64,000 nt of DNA from NCBI GenBank assembly GCA_022410635.1, contig JAJVDF010000377.1, positions 739,235 through 803,234 on the forward strand. Direction: 5' to 3'. Positions 21,945 to 32,950 of the stretch are shown here, piece after piece (position 1 is the first letter of the stretch; each line of letters opens with the position of its first letter). The DNA comes from Tretioscincus oriximinensis (Eukaryota; Chordata; Lepidosauria; Squamata; Gymnophthalmidae). Position numbers and translations under genes: made by a program. Under the pieces are notes generated by a model. The model saw nothing but the letters and a program-made list of their open reading frames with translations. It did no database searches and was not told where the DNA came from.

Positions 21945-22216
21945 GCATAACATATGGACACGGTGGAGGGCCTTCTCTGTGATAGCCCCCAGGTTGTGGA
22001 ATTCCCTCCCTTGTGAAGGGCACCTGGTGCCTAGGCTATATATCATCAGATGTCTGGTGAACACCCTTGCTATTGGCTGAGCTGAAAATTTCCTTCTCTT
22101 TGAAGACATTGTCCTATTTTTAATTGTTCTATTTGAATCTGTTTTATGGATTTTTATTGCTATCTTCCCTGAGCCCTTTGTTAATAGGGGGGGAATATAA
22201 ATGTAATTAAATAAAT
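21945..22216 (+). repeat. L2-like LINE 3' end
   Basis: GGAGGGCCTTCTCTGTGATA, GCCCCCAGGTTGTGGAATTC (coding for the LWN-type motif), TTGCTATTGGCTGAGC, TTTATTGCTATCTTCCCTGA, then GGGGGGGAATATAAATG and AATTAAATAAATA. 5' truncated. Confidence 0.75.
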
Positions 22217-22217
22217 A

Positions 22218-23160
22218 GTTACCAGAATCTTTGAAATTTCAAGCTGAGAACGTTCATTTCTCAGAAGCAATTGGNAGGCAACAGTGATTCAAAATTAAAT
22301 AACAGGAGGCTTATATCCATAATACCTTCTGTTTTCCCCAATGCACAGCCTTTCTCTGACAAGAGAAACATTTTGGCAAAACACTTCTAACTTTCTGCAG
22401 CACCTGATACGGAGGAATTATCAACCCGGAGAAAGTCGTTCTTGTTTACTTGACTTTGAGGTCCACTAGACAACCACTTTGCTCAAGCACTCAGTACAGA
22501 TAGCGCATGCATAGATTCCAGTTCATAGCAGTTCAGGAATTCTGTTTGCAAACACTGCACAGTAAAAATATGTAAAAGGTGGCCTAATAGTCAGAAACCA
22601 GGCTGAATAGTATTCAGCTAATCCTTTTTATATAAACTGTTTGAGTTTAGGGTCTGATGGGCCAGATTATTGATTTACTGTGGGGGGGAAACAGCTGTTG
22701 ATCTGTTGATATAGGGCTATTGCGCAAAGACTGTGATATGTGAATAGTTCTGGCAGGAAACTGCAATTGTTGCAATAGGAACTGCATTTTAGCTGTTGGC
22801 AAGCTACAGACAGCAAGTAGCCAATGATATTTGATCACTTGAATGATTGGCATCCCCGTGGGATGAGAAGCGAAGGGAGCTGATATTGACAGCAAATTAT
22901 CCAATAGCATATTACGTATTAGAAGCCGATAGCATGACAAAACTCAGTAGTGTGCCAATAAACCTGATTATCAGTAAATCCTGGAATAAACATGTGCCAT
23001 ATGAATGCAGTCCAAGATGCAGTGGGCATTTTTGCACTACCTGGTTGGAATGACCTTAGAAATCATTTCCTGCATCTTGTCCTTTGAACTCCTGGTGTCA
23101 GGCAGTCAGTAAAGGGAGCTGATATTCAAATGAAATTCAGACCTTAATTGAACATCTTTT
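22218..23160. other. Single-copy intron sequence upstream of exon 2
   Basis: No repeats or further exon recognised. Confidence 0.3.
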
Positions 23161-23165
23161 TACAG

Positions 23166-23228
23166 GTTCCAGACCGGACGTACCCAGACCATCCTCTGTC
23201 ACAGCATTTAAATGAGATGTTTGCTCAG
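23166..23228 (+). CDS. Putative internal exon (exon 2 of 4 seen)
   Basis: A 63-base open segment after CTTTTTACAG and before the strong donor CAG/GTAAGC. Phase 0, 21 residues, running from VPDRTYPDHP to LNEMFAQ. The sequence is not low complexity and is Pro/His/Asp-rich, unlike the helix in exon 1. Both ends are in phase 0, so it can splice in frame to the segments at 7338 and 25957. No known domain was recognised. Confidence 0.75.
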
Positions 23229-23575
23229 GTAAGCAAGGTTTCCTCCTGCAATCATGTGGAGGGAATGGAGATCTGGGGCTGTCTAGTTTGGTCATCTGCA
23301 GAACAATGCTTTTGCACATCACCTCACATTGTTCCTGCCCCTGTGAAACAGTTGTGGTGCACTTCAAAGTGTTCTACTGCAGGCATGTGACTAGAGCAGT
23401 TAAGGTTCATGGTGGGCTGCTTGGAGCCAGTAATCCATTGTTTGATTGCTCCTACCTTTCTGCACACTTCTGAATCAGAGCCTGATAGTACCCCTGGTGA
23501 TTTANATCAAAGACATTATGATCTAGGGTATGGTTTGTCCTTAATGTGCAAAAGCTGCTAAGGGTGAGAGAGGCT
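23229..23575. other. Intron sequence
   Basis: Nothing recognised between exon 2 and the LTR copy. Confidence 0.3.
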
Positions 23576-23579
23576 TTAC

Positions 23580-24107
23580 TTCTCAGGTCCCCCTTTGCAT
23601 CCAGCAAGTACTCAAATTAAGGGGACCTGCCNGGCTTGAGCAATCCCTGTGCCAGAGAGGGATTCATCAGGTGCTATTACCATGGAAGGAGAGGAACAGG
23701 TTAATATTCAAGATTTCACAGCTCACAGAAAAGAGAAGGAAACACAGAAAAAATTAAGTAGGACAGTAGAGAAAATTTGTGTAATGTGGCAATAGCCAGG
23801 CTCCAGCTGCTTTGGGGAAAGAACTATAAATAAGATGGAAATTCCACAGGCAGTTGCAGCAGATAACTGATCCAAACTTGTCTTATTTATCTCTGTTTTG
23901 GCCCAGTGACCATAACCGTCTATTCTAGTTATTTTGTTTGCATGCTGTGTTATTAAACATCATTTCTTGGATCTACATATCTAAGATCCAAACTTTTTTT
24001 AGTTGTGTGGCCAGTTCTTAAGGGTGCTTTTGTAAGTTACTATATCTGAAGTAAATCTAGTTTCTGTTTATCNTGTACTTCTTAGTTACCCCTGTGTGAG
24101 AGGCAGG
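23580..24107 (+). mobile_element. LTR-1 copy 1
   Basis: Middle and right parts are clear: GGAGAGGAACAGGTTAATAT, CAAGATTTCACAGCTCACAG, GGCTCCAGCTGCTTTGGGG, the TATA-like ACTATAAATAAGATGG, ATCTGTTTATC-type 3' text, and the end GTGTGAGAGGCAGGATA. The 5' edge is diverged. LTR identity is inferred from the TG...CA ends reconstructed across copies and from a TATA box and downstream AATAAA-like region (TATTAAACATC). Confidence 0.65.
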
Positions 24108-24839
24108 ATACTATTGGAGGCCCTTACTACACTTGAATAACACTGGAAAAAGAACAGGTGATCAAAATAAGGAACAGAATAAAACAAGTAGCAGAATTGT
24201 GAGCAGAAATGTTTTTGAGCCAGTAAATCAAAGTTCTACATTCCTGAGTGAACCAAAGCCAATCTAGAAATTCCGAGACGACGTCTACTTTTTAATTAAA
24301 CAGTTTTTGCTCAACTATCAAAAAGCTGAATTAGAAAGAGACAGAAAGAGATCGTTTCTAACCTGGAACCTGCTGTGATCTGAGTGACTTTCTGTAGCCT
24401 TCAAAGTGGTTCTCATAAATATTAACTTGTTAACCCGTAGACCGTGCTGATTAGAGATCAAGTGGTGGTAAATAATTTATTTTGCATATTGGTGAAAGAG
24501 ATTGTGGAGCGCTTCAAAGGCAAGTTCAGAACTCTAGGAAATCACACTATATGTACCTTATGCCCATTTGCCTAATTGGTAAATTATGGATTTAAAGCAC
24601 ATGTCATCATTAGACAAGTTCTTTGTGTGTAATGTGCCAGTTCAGAAACTAATGCAGAAAAATGTAATTGGCTNTGACAGGTCTCTGCTAAGTATGAATT
24701 TGTTCACTTGGATGTTACACTGTGAACAATCCCTATTATTGTTTGGGATTCTTTCTCACTGGCAATACCATCCATCATCTTTCTGGTTGTACTTCCATTT
24801 ATATACTACCTTGGGGGAAGGAGCGGAATAAGACTCAAG
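24108..24839. other. 732-bp spacer between two direct LTR-1 copies
   Basis: Would be the internal region if the two same-strand copies were one deleted provirus. No gag, protease or pol text was found, so it may just be intron. A 5' TTGGAGGCC follows the first copy; a primer binding site cannot be established by eye. Confidence 0.35.
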
Positions 24840-25225
24840 ATGTCATGTTCCCCTTCTCATCCAATAAGGATGGGATGAGGAGGAGCCTGATCAAAGGCCT
24901 AGTCTTGAACTTCTGANCACAGACAGTATCCAAGAGTCCTTGACCTGCAGGCAGAGCTTTTTTCTGGAACCATAGATGAGGAAGGAGAGGAACTTAATAC
25001 TCAAGATTTTACAACTCACAGAAGGGAGAAATAAACACAGAAGAGATTAATTAGGATAGCCGAGAAAGGTCATGTAAATGAGGCAAAATCCAGAATCCAG
25101 CTGCTCCAGGAAAAGGCTATAAATCAGATGGAGATTCCACAGAAAGTTATAGCTGACAAGTAACCAATACTTATTCATGTTTCTCTCTGCCTCCATCCAT
25201 TGGGTTAACCTTCTATTCTAGTTTT
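24840..25225 (+). mobile_element. LTR-1 copy 2, left part
   Basis: Begins TGTCATGTTCCCCTTCTC, then GGCAGAGCTTTTTTCTGG, GGAGAGGAACTTAATACTC, CCAGCTGCTCCAGGAAAAG, GCTATAAATCAGATGGAG (TATA-like) and TTCTATTCTAGTTTT. At that point the LTR text stops and resumes near 25640. Confidence 0.72.
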
Positions 25226-25640
25226 AACAATAATTGGAATTTTGCTAAATTGGAAACCTTCCTGTCTTGTCTCACTTCTGTTTTATGTGATGAATGGTTA
25301 GACTCACTGGCGACTGNCCTCTGGGTTCATCTAGTCCAGCGAACACCCAGAGATTAAAATCAATGATAAAATCTTCATAGAAAACAATGGATAACCATTA
25401 GCTAACAGTAGGCTTTCATAGAGGAGCTCCCAACAAATCAAAGAGTTCCAGGTAGCTTTTTTAATTAACAAAAGGGTCACCGATCCCAGAACCAATGGGA
25501 CGGCTGCCTAGGAGGGGCTACAGTCTCTCCCTCAGTCTCCACAGAGGTGCCATTTTGTATTGGTATTCAACTTGCTGAGGCTGGAGGAACCTGCGCCTCC
25601 CCCCCTCCCCAGCCCCAAACTGCACCAGCCGCCGCTGGTT
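25226..25640. repeat. Insertion in LTR-1 copy 2 with inverted copy of its 3' junction
   Basis: Opens AACAATAATTGGAATTTTGC then TAAATTGGAAACCTTCCTGT then CTTGTCTCAC. This is the reverse complement of 25787-25838, which spans the LTR's last bases and its right flank. The remainder includes GGTTCATCTAGTCCAGC and a C-rich stretch (25585-25610). No open frame. Confidence 0.7.
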
Positions 25641-25797
25641 AGACTTCTTGGGTCTGTATATCTAATTCTCAAGCTTCCCTTGATTGTGATCCCAGTTCTC
25701 CGGGGCTCTTTTGTTAATGTCCTATATCTGGAGTAAAGCCAGTTTCAGTTCACCTTGTGCTTCTTAGTCATCCTTGTAGGTGAGACAAGACAGGAAG
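25641..25797 (+). mobile_element. LTR-1 copy 2, right part
   Basis: CTTCTTGGGTCTGTATATCT, GATTGTGATCCCAGTTCTCC, GGGGCTCTTTTGTTAATG, CCAGTTTCAGTTCACCTTG and TGCTTCTTAGTCATCC, ending GTGAGACAAGACA. It continues the copy broken at 25225 and ends in CA. Confidence 0.72.
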
Positions 25798-25956
25798 GTT
25801 TCCAATTTAGCAAAAATCCAATTATTGTTAAAGCAATAACATGATTGAAAACAATAGGAAAATACCTTTTAAAACAGTGTTCAGTTCATGCATGTGTATA
25901 ATGAACTGACAATTGTCTAAAAAAGTTCATGCTACCTAATTTTTTCTTTTTCTAAG

Positions 25957-25992
25957 GTGCAGCGAAACCCTTTGCTAGGTACTTTCGGCCTG
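25957..25992 (+). CDS. Putative micro-exon (exon 3 of 4 seen)
   Basis: A 36-base open segment after a long pyrimidine tract (TTTTTTCTTTTTCTAAG) and before CTG/GTATGT. It encodes 12 residues, VQRNPLLGTFGL, in phase 0. Its size and lack of a family name keep confidence below that of the larger segments. The support is the very good acceptor, the matching phase and strand, and the position 2.7 kb after exon 2. An upstream AG shift of six bases is also possible. Confidence 0.65.
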
Positions 25993-25997
25993 GTATG

Positions 25998-27334
25998 TCA
26001 CAGCTATTTTTCAAAAAAACTGTAGAAGTGCTTTTTCTTTCTTCCTAAAAAACCTGTTCTGCAAAGTGTGTGAGACTTCCAAACAAAGAAGTATTCTTGT
26101 AAGAATATCTTCAATTCTCATGAGACAGACTCCTGACAGACAGCTTCTAAGACACAGGCATCAGCTTCCAGAGGCAGATATGGGTTTCCGCTGTAACATG
26201 TCAAAGCAATGAGTACTTCGCACCAACAAAAGGTTGNCTATCAAGACACTAACAAAGACTAAGCTGTTATAGTCTGACAGTATGTACTGGAATGCTGCTT
26301 GAAAACGCCACTTCCCAGATGCAGAATCAAGAGAGGGTGAATAGGCATTTGCTCCTAGTCCTTGTCTCCAAACAGCACTTTTAAAGGCTTAATTTTGGTT
26401 TTGACAGCATCGGAAGCAGGGGGAAAAAAACCCTCCTTCCCTGCACATCGTGCCAGATCAGATGCAACAATAGGAAGGGAAGGGCCTCTCAACTAATGAA
26501 ATTCTTGACCTTGACATTACCCAGGTTACAAAATAAAGTACAGCTAGCTTGCTAGAATTCAGTAACAACAACAAAAGATCAGAAAATGGAAAAAACTCTG
26601 TATAATTTTAAAGTAAAAAACAAAATGTCCTCAATGGTGCCAAGAAGGTGGTCCAAAAATTACAGTAAATGTGGAAAACCAGTCATTTGATTATCAAAAA
26701 TTGCATGAAAAAATGGCATTGGATGTGAAAAAGTGACACACACATGTTACATACACTACGCTCACATGTGAATGCAAATATGGGCAAATATTTTTAGGAA
26801 CAGAGAACCGTATATGTTTTAACTCTCCTCTTTCCCAATGTTCCTTAGAAGCCCCTAATCCTGTAGAATATACATGCAAACACATACAATATAAATGATT
26901 AGACGAAATAACAGTCACCTTTAAATTAAAGGCAAGTTCTTGTCTTGTACAAGTAACCACCAGTCTAACAAACTCTCTTAGCTCCACAAGCTAGAGGAAA
27001 GGTCACTCTATATATCCAAAGGACATTGCTAGTATTTTAAGAAATACTCAGCATAAAATATTGTTCTGCTCTGATAAGCATACTGGGATGTACTGCTGAT
27101 TTTTCCACTTATGCAAAAACAGCTTCAGGTATAAAGGGACATTTTAGCCTAAAGTTTTGGCCTTGCAAGGTCCTGACACTGAAATAATTTTATTCCCTTT
27201 TATTCCTTTTTTGAAAAATAAAAAATGACATGTGTATTGAGTTTTCTTAGGACACCCATGATGGTAATGATTTTTTACAGGTCCTTCAAAGACAGACGAG
27301 ATAGAATATAAAAATCAATTAACCAACAATTTAT
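25998..27334. other. 1.3 kb intron sequence
   Basis: No repeat or exon recognised. Confidence 0.3.
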
Positions 27335-27490
27335 CTATCTTTTTATTTACATTTATATTATGTCCTATATCCAGAGGTCTTAGGGTAGATAATAACCTTC
27401 CACAAAAACAATTAATTCAAGCAGGGGGTTGGACCCGATGACCCTGGAGGTCCCTTCCAACTCTATGATTCTATGATTTAATTATATAAT
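27335..27490. repeat. L2-like (-) and CR1 3' tail (+)
   Basis: 27335-27412: TTTATTTACATTTATATTAT, GTCCTATATCCAGAGGTCTT, antisense L2. 27420-27485: GGGGGTTGGACCCGATGACC, CTGGAGGTCCCTTCCAACTC, TATGATTCTATGATT, the classic CR1 3' end with its ATTCTATG octamer repeat. Confidence 0.8.
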
Positions 27491-27554
27491 GTTACTGTTT
27501 CAAGCAACACCATTTGTACTAATTCCAGTGTGTATGATTTCAAAGAAATAGCCA

Positions 27555-28065
27555 TACTAATAGTCCAGAAAATCTAGCAAGGGAGTCTCTTGACACTTTA
27601 GAAACTAAAAAGAAAAAGGTAGGTGGCATGAGCTTTCATAGACAAGCCTGCTTCTTCAAATGCTAGGAATCAACTGCCTAGGAACAGACGCAAAATGAGT
27701 GCTGGAAATAACAACAGAAATATAAATGTGCACGTTGAGTGATTAAGGAGTCAATTACAGCTCAAGAATATAGTTAATCCTTCCAAGTCAAAGGACATGC
27801 CTGGGAGAAAGAAGTACAACTAGATTGCAAAAGTATTGCAATCAAATATATGCAGAAAGTTTAAGAGAAGCTCAGTCCAAGAATACCCTCAAGAGACAGA
27901 TGTTAAATAAAGTTATAATATGTATAGCGTGCCAGAAAACTATTGTCTCTATTCAGATCCTTGTTGATGGACTGCAGTTTGTAGATATATTCTAATTCTG
28001 TGGCTTCCAGTGTTATCTGGTTGATTAGGTTGAAATCTGGCAAGATACTAAAATGTAAGAGGAAC
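27555..28065 (-). mobile_element. Penelope-like element remnant (GIY-YIG C-terminus)
   Basis: 27555-27665 has the terminal words CCAGAAAATCTAGCAAGG, CTTTAGAAACTAAAAAGA and GACAAGCCTGCTTCTTC. 27930-28065 read on the minus strand encodes a tract with TELEYIYKLQSINKDLNRDN, matching AELEYIHKFQAISKGLNRDN in the better copy at 51258. An old, 5' truncated copy with its terminal block on the 3' side. Confidence 0.75.
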
Positions 28066-30225
28066 ACATACTAAGGCTGGGTCCACGGAATTATCTCAGG
28101 CCAATATTGAAATTGCTACACGTATACCTGGCAATTCCAACATATCCCCTGGGTATTAAAATATGGATTAGCATGGCATCACTATTCTAGGAAATAGAAC
28201 TCCCAACCTGAGTTTTCTGAAATAGTGATATGGTCTAGGTGGTCAGGATGATCCTGGAAAATGCCCACCCAGGGTTGCAACCAAGCAAGCATCAATTATG
28301 GTGACCCCACATGGATTGGAATGGTTTGGTGGCTATTTTGATGCTATTGCCCAGTTCATTTCTTGGGACATTTGCCCCTTTTGTCCCACCAGTTGTGTCC
28401 CTGTGCGCACTACGCATGTGTAAAGTCGAAATCAGGCCAGAAATGTTTGCAGCCATGCAAGAGCAAGCACCCAGAAAGCTAAGGGTCCACTCTGTTCTCT
28501 AATACCTCTGATTTTTCTCTGCCACTTAGCAGGAACAGTGAAGGATAATCATGGATCTAAACAAGATCTGACAGCTTCTTCTCACAATCTTCAGTAAAAT
28601 ATGCCAATGTGTATCTAAGGTCTCTCTAATGCACTGTAGTTAAGAAGTTAAGTAGTTAAGCTAGAGGACAGAGGTTCCTAGATGCAAATCCCTGTTCTGC
28701 CATGGTCTTCTGTGGGTAAAATAGCATCATTGTCTTGGAAAAGAAAAAATCTGATGGAATATGACTTGACAGAATTGAGAATGGAGCTCTGAGTGGAGTT
28801 GGTTGGATCACAGATCATCTCTCCAACATATCCTGCAACCAGTATGGTACACATAATATGCTTGCGTTCCATTGAATCGCATTGATGAGGCTGAAAGATG
28901 ACATTGGTGCCAGGATTATTCTTAAATCCCATATCTTCATGCTTAAGTTTCCATTTTCTTCCAAGTCATAAATGCTCATAAGGAGATTCCTGCTGGATGG
29001 AGTAATAATCCAAGGATGATCAACTGGTAGCCCTCCAAATATTCATGAACTACAATTTTCAGCATTCGATTCCACTCCTAACATTGTGCCTGCTCTTCTG
29101 AACCAAATTATCAATTAGGCAATTGTGCCACCCAGTCTAGCATTGGTTGACACAGTAGTCAACCAATTGCTTTGGGTATTCCAAGCAAAACCTTTACTTG
29201 TTCTGAACTCCATGAAAATAGCAGTCTACTCTGAAGAAATCCCAACTCTGACCTGGCAAGTTAATAAACCAACTGGTTCTAGGTTGTAAAAAACGTATTT
29301 AGTTTTGTCACCCCAAATAATCTATTTAACAAAATCCAAATATTACGGAAAAGTATTTTTATTCATTTCATTACAAGCCTCTTCAGTGATAAAGCCAACA
29401 ATATTCAAAAGGTTTATTTGATGTTTTCGATATCGTTACCCTGCTTGATTGAGTAGAATTACCAGGGAAAAGCAGTCAGGAGTCCTGCATCCTTAATGGT
29501 GTAAAAAAGAAGCAATTTCAGGAGATGCAGCCTATAAGGCTGGCAGCACCTGCTAAAATTTCCACTTTAATACATCCATTAAAGATACAGCACTTCAGTG
29601 TTTCTTTCAAATAAGCACAAAATACAAATTCGTNTGCAAACGCTTGAAACTGATAATTCCTGCATATCTTTCGTTATCCAAGAAGACGAAAGCCTTGAGA
29701 TAAGTACACGCTTATGAATCTACCTCTGAGATTTAAGAATTTTTCTGCTGCCAAAAATAGCCTTTAAGTAAGTGGGTGATTCAGCTGTACTGGTTGTCCA
29801 TCAGTTCTGAAAACACTTAAATCCGGCAGGTCTTCAATATGATATGTGCCAGTTCCTGATAAGGACTCTTAACTATGCAGATAATGTGTTCTCTGGGTAC
29901 TTTTCAGCACTCTGAAGAAATTTCCAGTATGTCACATTGGAATGTAGTGTCCTCATAAGGACCCCGACAACCAACCAAGAGAGCTAGAATTAGATATTTG
30001 GGCTATGTTAGCATGATACTCAAACAATGTTAAGGGCACATAAGTGACAGGAAGATACAAAGGGGAGAGCATCTTGTTGCTATGATATTGCTATATAATC
30101 TCAGCAGTGGGTGTTTAGTATTTAGTCAAACGGTGGTTTTGACTGGCCAATATACTTGGCCAACCTTCCTTCCACATGCTGGTATGGTCTAAGCAGAACT
30201 TGTTATTCTGTTATATTGGCCAGTG
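28066..30225. other. 2.1 kb, nothing firm
   Basis: 28300-28540 has a MITE-like look but no matched ends. No exon or named repeat elsewhere. Confidence 0.3.
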
Positions 30226-30227
30226 AC

Positions 30228-30362
30228 AGAAGTGGACTAAGTTTGATCTGTCTCAAGTTCTGTTTGCACAGGCCCAGCAATCCATTTTAGCCCCTAAAAT
30301 AGATTACTGAGCCTGTGCAAACAGGGCCTGGGAATAGACAGATCAAGCTGATCTACTTCTAT
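30228..30362. repeat. Near-perfect 133-bp foldback
   Basis: The left arm AGAAGTGGACTAAGTTTGAT through CTGTTTGCACAGGCCCAGCA pairs with the right arm TGCTGAGCCTGTGCAAACAG-type sequence through ATCTACTTCT. The centre is ATTTTAG, CCCC, TAAAAT. A few mismatches lie in the arms. No TSD was assigned. It could be a MITE or a hairpin transcript source. Confidence 0.8.
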
Positions 30363-30477
30363 TAAAGTAAATTAAATCAGTTAAATGAAAGTAGCCCTTT
30401 ATTTGCTATATTTTTTTACAGCGTACTATTAGAAGAACCTCAAAACAGTGTACAAAAGACAAGGGGTGGGTGGGATC

Positions 30478-30655
30478 GTAAAGGCCATAATAGACCCTTA
30501 GGCATTTACCATACTAAATCTGAATTAGTAAATCCAGATTTATTTGATCCAGATTAGCTGTAGCAGCAAGCATCTGCATTAAGGCTGCATTAGAATTTAG
30601 ACAATGTGTGATACTAGTCTGATTCAACACAAGCCTATTGCAGTCACATCCTAGA
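30478..30655. mobile_element. MITE-F-like repeat
   Basis: AGACCCTTAGGCATTTACCA, TACTAAATCTGAATTAG, TAAATCCAGATTTATTTGAT and TAGCTGTAGCAGCAAGCA. Shared words with 58340-58640 and 58845-59440 (CATTTACC.TGCTAAATT; TAAATCTGGATTGG). Ends are not defined. Confidence 0.4.
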
Positions 30656-30732
30656 TTCATGCTGCCTACCATTTTCTGGTTAGCCTATAAGCTGTCATGG
30701 AGACCCCCTTGCTAGATATTCTAAACCCCATT
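30656..30732. repeat. Penelope-like terminal fragment
   Basis: CATGCTGCCTACCATTTTCT, GGTTAGCCTATAAGCTGTCA and CTTGCTAGATATTCTA, the element's outer block alone. Confidence 0.5.
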
Positions 30733-31249
30733 AACTCAGCTACTTTGCACATCTTGCAAATCATGCTGGAAAACTGACACAGTAATACAGTCTGATCCTA
30801 CGCAATAAAAATGTATTTAGATCTGCTGTAATAATTAAACACTAGATTCTGATTGTTTCCCAAGGCACAGTTTCATCAGTCTCTTAGTAACCAGCCAGTC
30901 ATTTTCATGCTGTCCAGCCGGAAGGCCTTTCACATAACAAGTAATCTAGAGAGTAATCAGGCATGGTAAAAGAACCACCCTAGTGTGAATTTGAGGCTCA
31001 AGGGACAGACATAAAATATCAAAAATTACTTACTGCTTCCCCATGACTCCAATTCTGTGTCCCTTTCTCAGCATGGAATTCATAACTCTTAACATGTCTC
31101 ACTGTTTGAGTCAAACTGGTGTCCTGCCTCAACTTAAGGATAATTAAGAAGCACAAGGTAAATTTAAATTGGCTTTAATTCAGCTATAAAATATCAATGA
31201 GAGAGTATTGAAGAACTAGTAACACACCTAAAAGAGCCTTGAGTTTTAG

Positions 31250-31614
31250 GCCATGTCCATATACGTGCCATTTTAAGGGACAGCGGACTCAAAGCCTGCT
31301 CACATGTGCCTGTTTTCTTGTGCTGTGGTGGAGGAGAGCTCCGAGCAAGGAGGCAAGTGCCACCATGGAAACATGATTGGCTGCTCTGCTTTTGGTCTTG
31401 TGGAACATGCAGTTCTCAGCCAAAGATGTGGAAGTCCCATTTGCATAGCAGCCATAGGAGCCCGTCGGTGGCTGAGCTCCATGACTGTTCCGTCGCTCTC
31501 TGAAGTAGCAGGCCTTTTCCATGTAGTCACTATGGACNACCTGCTAGTCTATACAATGAAGTTACTTCTTGGAGTGCTCTCATTCAGCCATGAGCCTGGT
31601 GTGATGCAGCTTTA
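31250..31614. mobile_element. Unidentified insert inside LTR-1
   Basis: LTR text breaks at TTGAGTTTTA (31254) and resumes at GCAGCTTTAGATATGCAG (31606). The insert has higher G+C (GAGAGCTCCGAGCAAGG, GGAGCCCGTCGGTGGCTG). Frames on both strands are open across 31290-31615 but overlap one another fully and show no domain. A DNA transposon is the simplest reading. Confidence 0.5.
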
Positions 31615-32040
31615 GATATGCAGACCCAAGATACACCAGGCAAATGTAATCAAATAACAGAAAGCACAAGAGTACATGGGTAACAGTCAAAACAGAAGTT
31701 TATGTNCACAGGAAGAAGACAGAGATAAACACAAGCAAGTTTGTATCAGTTGTCTGCTACAACTATCTGTGGAACTTTCATCTTATTTATAGCTCATTCC
31801 CTGGAGTAGTTGAAACCTGGGTTTTACCTCATTTTATGAGCCTTTGCAGCTGCCCTAACTAAACTTTTCCATGCTTGCCTCTCCCTTCTTGCAAGCTGAA
31901 AAAGCTTGAATATTAACTTGTTGCTCCCCTTCTTCAGCTATGATGTCCAAAGAAGGCCCTGCCTGTGGTGCAGGGACCTCAAATAGGTTGACTGTAGCCA
32001 GAGTCTCCAGGCCAATAGAGTCCTCCTCCCTAACTTTAAG

Positions 32041-32305
32041 ACAGAATAAGACAAGTTTATGGAAGGCAAGAATATAAATAGCTACTAGGATGGATCTCTT
32101 GATACTGCCTCCAAGATGGAGCAACAGGCAGTATTCTTGAAGTACCATTTGTAGGGAGTTGAGAACAGGTGGAGATTTTGCCTTCTTCTGATTGAGATTG
32201 CCCAGATGCAATTGGTGGGCTACTGTGTAAGACAGAAAGACAGACTAGGTGGGCTCTGGGTCAATTCAGCAGGGCTCCTCTTATGATTTTATGTTCTAAA
32301 TCCTT
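32041..32305 (+). repeat. CR1-like LINE 3' end nested in LTR-1
   Basis: AGACAAGTTTATGGAAGGCA, GGATGGATCTCTTGATACTG, CCTCCAAGATGGAGCAACAG, GCCCAGATGCAATTGGTGGG and CTCCTCTTATGATTTTATG. The LTR's CCTCCTCCCT...TCCTTGCTGGATGAGGAGG boundaries flank it. Confidence 0.85.
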
Positions 32306-32339
32306 GCTGGATGAGGAGGGAGGGTATGACAATTGGAAA

Positions 32340-32836
32340 GAAAATTATAAAAACACCTATAGCCAGTCCCAATCCAAAAATGCCGGTTTGATTCTATAAT
32401 TGCTTCGTCTATGCCAGATCACAAGACAGGTTTACCTGTCTGGACATTTGCTCTAATGATGGGAAGGCCTCTATTTGTAGATGAGGCCTCCTCCATTCCT
32501 CTAACATCATTGACAGAAATAGTTTTCATGGCATAGTTTCGAACTATGAGCTGCGGTCACGTACATCCTTTATACAAATGGGCAAACAATGAGATTACTG
32601 AATGTTATTACCAAGCTGCCGTCATGTTTGTTGCTATGCTTTGGTATCATAGTAGTTGTGATGTCATAGTGTAGAACGTCACTTTATACAGGTCACATTT
32701 TTCAAAGAAAATGTAGTCCCCTCTCCAATATCTCAATCCTCATCAAGAAACAATTTGTATCCATCAAAATGGAGCTCTTCAAGTTTGTAAGTGTTTTTTC
32801 TTTTACTCAAAATCCCTGGAGATGGTCACACCTTTA
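32340..32836. other. Single-copy sequence
   Basis: Nothing recognised. Confidence 0.3.
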
Positions 32837-32837
32837 T

Positions 32838-32950
32838 TTTACCGCCATCTTCAATTCACCTTCAGCCACCAAGAGTGGAGCTTTAAGATAGGATTAGCCA
32901 AGTTCATGGAAGCCAAGTGTATAAATAGTTACTAGAAGAGATCGCTTGAC
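32838..32950. repeat. 113-bp exact duplicate, copy 1
   Basis: Identical base for base to 35826-35938, from TTTACCGCCATCTTC to GATCGCTTGAC. It covers a non-CR1 flank (about 35 bases) plus the start of a CR1 3' fragment. Here the CR1 continues normally past 32950, so this is the original context. Confidence 0.9.

Larger units (their letters stand above)
31090..32330 (-). mobile_element. LTR-1 copy (antisense) with two nested inserts
   Basis: On the minus strand it begins TGTCATACCCTCCCTCCTC near 32330 and ends CTTGAGGCAGGACA-type text near 31115-31125, giving TG...CA ends. Landmarks between are GAGCAACAAGTTAATATTC, the TATA-like GAGCTATAAATAAGATG, TGTATCTTGGGTCTGCATAT and ACCTTGTGCTTCTTAATTAT. 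It is interrupted by a CR1 (32041-32305) and by an unidentified block (31250-31614). The body matches the plus-strand copies at 23580 and 24840. Confidence 0.75.

Noticed and set aside
24108..24839. Retroviral internal region between two LTR-1 copies
   Set aside because: No gag, protease, RT or envelope-like text found by eye; left as an open possibility.
31289..31615. Four overlapping frames in both strands
   Set aside because: All within the insert inside LTR-1, with no domain and mutual overlap.
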